From positions 1 to 64,000 of the forward strand of contig CAINFC010000050.1 of NCBI GenBank assembly GCA_903847975.1: a stretch of 64,000 nucleotides of DNA, in the 5' to 3' direction. Under the pieces are notes generated by a model, which worked only from the letters and a program-made list of their open reading frames with translations, was not told the DNA's origin and searched no databases. The position numbers and the translations under genes were made by a program. Source of the DNA: an uncultured Acidobacteriota bacterium. Lineage in GTDB: Bacteria; Acidobacteriota; UBA6911; CAINFC01. The first letter of the stretch is position 1. Every line of letters starts with the position of its first letter. Of the stretch, positions 59,582-64,000 are shown in pieces.

Positions 59582-61921
59582 TCAGGCCATCCGGCCGTAT
59601 TGACTCTCCATGGCATCTTTCAGCCGGTCGAACTGGAGCCGCAAATGGGCGGCCAGATCGGGAAGCGCATCGGTCCGCCCCTGGTTGGCCGCTCTTTCCA
59701 GCTCCCGGGCCGCCGACTTCATGGCTTCTCCCCCGACATTGCCCGCCGCTCCTTTGATCGAGTGAGCCTGCCGGGCCACCGCCTTGCAGTTGCCGGAGAA
59801 AACCAGCTCCCCCAGGGTTCGGATTTCCTTCGGCAATTCTTCGAGAAAATTCTGCAGGACCGACCGCACAAACTCTTCGTCATTCATCAGCAGTTTCCGC
59901 ATGGCGGCGAGGTCGAATACCCCCGGGTCGCACTCACCCAGGAGAACCGGCAGCGGCCGTGGGGCGGGCCCGATAGCCGGCTCCGGCGAAACCGCGTACT
60001 TTTCCAGAAGCCACTTTTGCAGACAGGCCGCCAGGGCAGCCGGCGTAACCGGCTTGGGCAAAAAGTCGTTCATCCCGGCCACCAGGCACCTTTCCCGCTC
60101 TCCGGGTACGGCCCGCGCCGTCATGGCGATGATCGGAATACGTCGGTCGGGTAGCGTCCTCGGAGAGTTCCGGATCCGCTGTGCGGCTTCCAGGCCGTCC
60201 ATTACCGGCATTTGCAGATCCATGAGCACCAGGTCGTAAGGAACGGATTGCACGGCCAGGACGGCCTCCGCTCCATTACCCACTGCGTCCGCCTGAAGGC
60301 CCATTCTCTGCAGAACCCCTGTGGCCACCTGCTGATTGATCGGATTGTCCTCCACCAGCAGGATCCGGCTTTTCCTCCCCCGAAACATGCTCGCCGCCTT
60401 GCCCTCCGCCGGCTTGGCTTCCGGACCGCTCCCCTCTCCGAACCCGGGTGTTGCGCCGGCTTCCGCCTCCTCGGGCAGGAAGGCCGCCAGATCCCGAAAT
60501 TGCCGCACCCGGCCCCCGAACGAGGAATCGCCTCCGGATGCCGCCGCAGAAAGGATATCCACCGCTGCGGCCGGAATTTCTCCAACCCGTTCGCGGCAAC
60601 CCTCCCGACCGAGCCAGGCGGTGAACCAGAACTCCGAACCTTTCCCTTCCTCGCTGCTTACCCCTATTTCGCCCTCCATCAGGCCGGCCAGCTGCCGGGA
60701 AATGGCCAATCCGAGGCCGGTTCCGCCATAGCGCCGGGTTGTGGACGCATCCGCCTGGCTGAACTTGTCAAACAGCAATTCGATTTTGGAGCGCGGAATG
60801 CCGATGCCGGTGTCATGAACCTCGAACCGCATCAGGATACTCTTTTCCCTCTCCGCCACGCCGAAAATCCGAATGCCGATTTCCCCCTCGGTGGTGAATT
60901 TCAGCGCATTGCCGGTCAGATTGTTCAGAATCTGCCGCAGGCGTCCCGGATCGCCGCGCAGCCGGTCAGGCAACCCCTCCTCGAGAAGACAGGAGAAACG
61001 GATTCCCTTTTCCCTGGCCAGCAGGGCCCAGGCACCGGAGGAATCCACCAGCAGCTGTTCCAGGTCGAATTCCTGATCTTCGAGTAAAAGCTTGCCGGCC
61101 TCCATCTTGGAAAAGTCCAGGATGTCGTTGATCAGCACCAGGAGAGCCTGCCCGCTGCGGCGAATGGTATCGACGTAACGGTGCTGCTCGGCATCCAGCG
61201 GCGTATCCGCCAGCAGCTCGACCATCCCGATCACCCCGTTCATCGGCGTGCGGATTTCGTGGCTCATGTTGGCCACAAACTCGCTTTTGGCTGAATTGGC
61301 CTCCTCCGCCCGCCTCATTGCCTCCTGCAGCCGGCCGTTGGCCTCGCGCAGCTCCGCTTCGGTCTGGAGGTGCTTGGATATGTTTCGCAAAATGCCGAAG
61401 ATATGCCACCCTCCGGGCAGGTGAACCGGAGAGAGCACCAGTTCCAGATCGATGCGCTCTCCGCTCTTCCGGCGGGCCTTCAGGTCGAGGACCGTTTCCA
61501 TCGCCGCGCCCTGTTCGTTCTCGGGGATCGCCGGCCAATGGGAACGCAGGTCACCCGGCCGGTCTTCCGGCACCAGCAGGGACAGAAGGTCCGCTCCGAT
61601 GGCTTCCCCACCGGGGTATCCCAGCAGGCGCTCCGCCGCCTGATTCCAGAAGCAGACTTTTCCGTCCCGGGTGGCCATCAGGATGGGGCTCAGCCTGTTC
61701 TCCGTGATGGTGCGAAGAAGCGTTTCGCTCTTCTGGAGCGCCGCGCTGCGATCCTCGAGGAGCTGCTCGAGATGCGCCAGCCGCCGTGCTCTCCGGGCAA
61801 CAATATACAGCAGGAGGGCGTTCAGGGAGATCCCGGCAAAAAGCATGATCCAGGTGATCCATGCCGGATACAGCCACGCGGGTTGCGGCTCAAACAGACC
61901 GTAGGAAACACAATCGAACAT
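59582..61921 (-). CDS. Hybrid histidine kinase: TM, PAS, HisKA/HATPase, REC, Hpt
   Basis: 779 residues with one N-terminal membrane segment ([22 protein letters not shown]). A PAS domain (about 65-180) precedes HisKA with H221 in [15 protein letters not shown]. HATPase motifs are [18 protein letters not shown] and GTGLGLA. A receiver has D568 in [13 protein letters not shown], and an Hpt domain has H720 in [14 protein letters not shown]. Together these make a complete phosphorelay, probably ending in the single-domain regulator encoded 10 nt downstream. The periplasmic portion before the membrane segment is very short, so the signal is likely sensed in or near the membrane or by PAS. The gene is divergent from the sulfatase operon. 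Confidence 0.92.
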   Translation of the reverse strand: MFDCVSYGLFEPQPAWLYPAWITWIMLFAGISLNALLLYIVARRARRLAHLEQLLEDRSAALQKSETLLRTITENRLSPILMATRDGKVCFWNQAAERLLGYPGGEAIGADLLSLLVPEDRPGDLRSHWPAIPENEQGAAMETVLDLKARRKSGERIDLELVLSPVHLPGGWHIFGILRNISKHLQTEAELREANGRLQEAMRRAEEANSAKSEFVANMSHEIRTPMNGVIGMVELLADTPLDAEQHRYVDTIRRSGQALLVLINDILDFSKMEAGKLLLEDQEFDLEQLLVDSSGAWALLAREKGIRFSCLLEEGLPDRLRGDPGRLRQILNNLTGNALKFTTEGEIGIRIFGVAEREKSILMRFEVHDTGIGIPRSKIELLFDKFSQADASTTRRYGGTGLGLAISRQLAGLMEGEIGVSSEEGKGSEFWFTAWLGREGCRERVGEIPAAAVDILSAAASGGDSSFGGRVRQFRDLAAFLPEEAEAGATPGFGEGSGPEAKPAEGKAASMFRGRKSRILLVEDNPINQQVATGVLQRMGLQADAVGNGAEAVLAVQSVPYDLVLMDLQMPVMDGLEAAQRIRNSPRTLPDRRIPIIAMTARAVPGERERCLVAGMNDFLPKPVTPAALAACLQKWLLEKYAVSPEPAIGPAPRPLPVLLGECDPGVFDLAAMRKLLMNDEEFVRSVLQNFLEELPKEIRTLGELVFSGNCKAVARQAHSIKGAAGNVGGEAMKSAARELERAANQGRTDALPDLAAHLRLQFDRLKDAMESQYGRMA

Positions 61922-62011
61922 GCGCCGATTATAGGGGCGGCAGCGGGCCTTGTCAAACGAAACCGAAGCGCGAGGCTATGCGTGGAGCAGAGGAAAGAAA
62001 CGTCAAAAGGA

Positions 62012-62041
62012 TTGACAAACGACAAACCCTTCTTCTAGATT
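62012..62041 (+). promoter_or_regulatory. Sigma70-type promoter directly in front of a sulfatase gene
   Basis: TTGACA (62012-62017) and TAGATT (62036-62041) are 18 nt apart. The -10 ends only 6 nt before the ATG at 62048 and no Shine-Dalgarno lies between, so a transcript from here would be leaderless. The same geometry occurs before the NarL-type regulator at 294. Confidence 0.55.
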
Positions 62042-62047
62042 TGTGAG

Positions 62048-63475
62048 ATGAAAACAAGAAACCGACGTCATTTTCTCCACAACTTTTGCGGATCTCTCGG
62101 CTGGCTGGGATCACCGGCCTTGATGGCGGACGGCTCCCGGCCGAAAACCAACCTGGTCCTCATTGTAGCCGACGACCTTGGTTATGGGGATCTCGGCTGC
62201 TACGGTCAGAAGCGATTTTCCACACCCCACCTGGACCGCATGGCCCGGGAAGGCATGCGCTTCACACAGCACTATTCGGGCTGCACGGTCTGCGCCCCTT
62301 CCCGCTCGGCCCTGATGACCGGGCAGCACACCGGCCACACCTACATTCGGGGAAACAAGGAAAAAAATCCGGAAGGTCAGGAGCCTCTGCCGGAAAATAC
62401 GGTTACTCTTCCCGGCCTGCTGCGGAAAGCGGGGTATCGCACCGGGGCATTCGGGAAATGGGGCCTGGGGCCTCCCGGGTCCGGCGGAGACCCCAACCGT
62501 CAGGGATTCGACGAATTTTTCGGCTATAACTGCCAGCGCCTGGCACACAATTATTACCCCTGGCATCTCTGGCACAACCAGGAAAAAGTGGTTCTCGAGG
62601 AGAACCGGGAGGACCGCCGCGGGGTTTACGCGCCGGACCTGATCCACCGGAAAGCCCTGGCGTTTCTGCAGGAAAACGCGACCCGACCCTTCTTTCTTTT
62701 CCTTCCGGTCATTGTGCCCCACGCCGAGCTGTTCGCCCCGGAAACTTACCTGGCCCGATTCCGGGGAAAATATAACCCGGAGAAATCCTTTCGCGGCACC
62801 GACAGCGGCCCGGCCTTCAAAACCGGCGGATACGGGTCGCAGCCTGAAGCCCATGCGGCCTTTGCTGCCATGGTCGCCTGGCTGGACGAAAAGGTGGGGG
62901 AAATCCTCGTCCGGCTGAAGGAGCTGGGGCTGGAGGAAAATACCCTGGTGCTCTTCAGCTCCGACAACGGGCCTCACCTCGAAGGCGGCGCCGACCCGGA
63001 CTATTTCGATTCCAACGGTCCTTTGCGCGGCTACAAGCGGGACCTTTACGAAGGCGGCATTCGCGTGCCGATGCTGGCCCGCTGGCCGGGCCGAATCCGG
63101 CCGGGATCGGTCTCGGAGCACGCCTGCGCCTTCTGGGACTGGCTGCCCACGATCTGTGAGGCGGCCGGGGCAGCCATTCCGCGGGACATCGACGGCATCT
63201 CCTTCCTGCCGGAGCTTCAAGGACGGAAGCAGCGCGCCCATCCGTACCTTTACTGGGAATTCCACGAGGGCCCCTCCTCCCAGCAGGCGGTGACGATGGG
63301 CAGATGGAAAGGAGTTCGCAAATCCAGCCGGCAGCCCCTGGAGCTTTACGACCTGGATGCCGACATCGGAGAAACAACGGATATCGCCGGACGCCATGCC
63401 GGGGTGGTCGAAACGATGCAGCGCCTGATGAAAGAGGCCCGGACGGAGTCCGCCCTGTGGCCCTTCAAACCCTGA
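62048..63475 (+). CDS. Exported sulfatase (formylglycine type), second copy
   Basis: The 475-residue protein has an N-terminal RRHFLHNFCGSLGWLG of twin-arginine-like character. The Cys-type catalytic motif CTVCAPSRS (C82), metal motif ADDLGYGDLG and the FSSDNG motif are present. It closely resembles the sulfatase at 26312-27712: both have DLGCYGQK, then YSGCTVCAPSRS and FGKWGLG. It should hydrolyse a sulfate ester outside the cytoplasm after formylglycine formation. It is followed 18 nt later by a PQQ-propeller gene. The substrate is unknown. Confidence 0.92.
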   Translation: MKTRNRRHFLHNFCGSLGWLGSPALMADGSRPKTNLVLIVADDLGYGDLGCYGQKRFSTPHLDRMAREGMRFTQHYSGCTVCAPSRSALMTGQHTGHTYIRGNKEKNPEGQEPLPENTVTLPGLLRKAGYRTGAFGKWGLGPPGSGGDPNRQGFDEFFGYNCQRLAHNYYPWHLWHNQEKVVLEENREDRRGVYAPDLIHRKALAFLQENATRPFFLFLPVIVPHAELFAPETYLARFRGKYNPEKSFRGTDSGPAFKTGGYGSQPEAHAAFAAMVAWLDEKVGEILVRLKELGLEENTLVLFSSDNGPHLEGGADPDYFDSNGPLRGYKRDLYEGGIRVPMLARWPGRIRPGSVSEHACAFWDWLPTICEAAGAAIPRDIDGISFLPELQGRKQRAHPYLYWEFHEGPSSQQAVTMGRWKGVRKSSRQPLELYDLDADIGETTDIAGRHAGVVETMQRLMKEARTESALWPFKP

Positions 63476-63493
63476 ACCCCGCGAGGAGCAATG

Positions 63494-64000
63494 ATGCCAA
63501 ATTCATTACAGCACTACCCGGGCCGCCGGTTCGGGATTACCGTTCTTCTCTCGATTCTGGCCTTTTCCGCCGTCTGCCGTTCCCAGACGCAGGACTGGCC
63601 GCAGTTTCGGGGACCGGGCGGAGACGGACGCTCCGGGTCGCTCCGCCTGCCGGTGCGCTGGAGCGAAACCCAGAATGTCCGGTGGAAGACCGCCATTCAC
63701 GACCGGGGGCATTCCAGCCCGGTCGTCCTGGGCGGACAGATCTGGCTCACCACCGCCTCCGCGGACGGAAGGCGCATGTATGCCCTAAGCCTCGACGCCG
63801 CCAGCGGAAGGATTCGGCAGGACCGCCTGGTATTCGAAAACCCGGAGCCCCAATTCTGCCACCCCATGAACAGCTACGCCTCTCCAACCCCGGTCATCGA
63901 ACCGGGCCGGGTCTACGTTCACTTCGGGAGATACGGAACCGCCTGCCTGGACACCGCCACTGCCCGGACTCTGTGGGAGCGCCGCGACCTGCTTTGCGAC
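63494..64000 (+). CDS. PQQ-like beta-propeller protein, exported (partial)
   Basis: The frame runs from ATG 63494 (GAGGAG 5 nt upstream) off the right edge; 169 codons are visible. There is a signal peptide (FGITVLLSILAFSAVCRSQ). DWPQFRGPGGDGRS and VRWKTAIHDRGHSSPVV are typical of the first blades of PQQ-like propeller proteins often encoded near sulfatases and in exported enzyme clusters. No catalytic residues can be assigned from the visible part. It is probably co-transcribed with the sulfatase gene. Confidence 0.8.
   Translation, partial: MPNSLQHYPGRRFGITVLLSILAFSAVCRSQTQDWPQFRGPGGDGRSGSLRLPVRWSETQNVRWKTAIHDRGHSSPVVLGGQIWLTTASADGRRMYALSLDAASGRIRQDRLVFENPEPQFCHPMNSYASPTPVIEPGRVYVHFGRYGTACLDTATARTLWERRDLLCD

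Overview
The window looks like a chromosomal segment of a GC-rich, mostly anaerobic bacterium. No rRNA or tRNA gene was seen, so taxonomy rests on gene content. The mix is a bacterial Hdr-Mvh electron-bifurcating hydrogenase operon, a YncE-type beta-propeller fused to a phosphoesterase domain, formylglycine-type sulfatases, very many hybrid histidine kinases and a small secreted protein of a type I associate with Acidobacteriota. It best fits Acidobacteriota or a close relative, with low to moderate confidence.

Region by region: 1-8.7 kb (+) holds the end of an Hpt-bearing protein, a NarL-type response regulator, two large membrane sensor kinases and a CheR-type methyltransferase. The two kinases share an almost superimposable promoter/palindrome block. 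17.4-8.8 kb (-) is a convergent signalling operon: CHASE/PAS kinase, FIST sensor protein, double-GAF hybrid kinase and an HD-GYP response regulator. 24.8-17.8 kb (-) is hdrC-hdrB-hdrA-mvhD-mvhG-mvhA plus a hydrogenase maturation protease, with a promoter about 220 nt upstream. 32.8-25.1 kb (-) is RNase R, propeller-phosphoesterase, sulfatase and a saccharopine-dehydrogenase-like gene. 36.8-33.1 kb (-) is a DUF58-transglutaminase pair. 36.9 kb (+) is a secreted protein.

37.5-42.5 kb is a mobile, foreign-looking island: a complete ISAzo13-type element, an ORF it appears to cut, an IS1634-type transposase pseudogene, two exported proteins of Chloroflexota-like style bounded by diverged inverted repeats, and a truncated second ISAzo13 copy. 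42.6-46.6 kb carries an O-methyltransferase, an NlpC/P60 hydrolase, a VanZ-like protein and an unusual membrane protein with a C-terminal THEP1-type NTPase. 46.7-58.9 kb (+) has two giant hybrid kinases followed by a large NAD-glutamate dehydrogenase. 61.9-59.1 kb (-) is another hybrid kinase plus response regulator. 62.0-64.0 kb (+) is a second sulfatase and the start of a PQQ-propeller protein.

Functionally the window combines dense phosphorelay signalling (seven complete histidine kinases, an Hpt fragment, three response regulators, CheR and HD-GYP) with one energy module that probably couples H2 oxidation to ferredoxin and disulfide reduction. A small family of intergenic repeats (17.7, 37.5 and 58.9 kb) sits at gene 3' ends.
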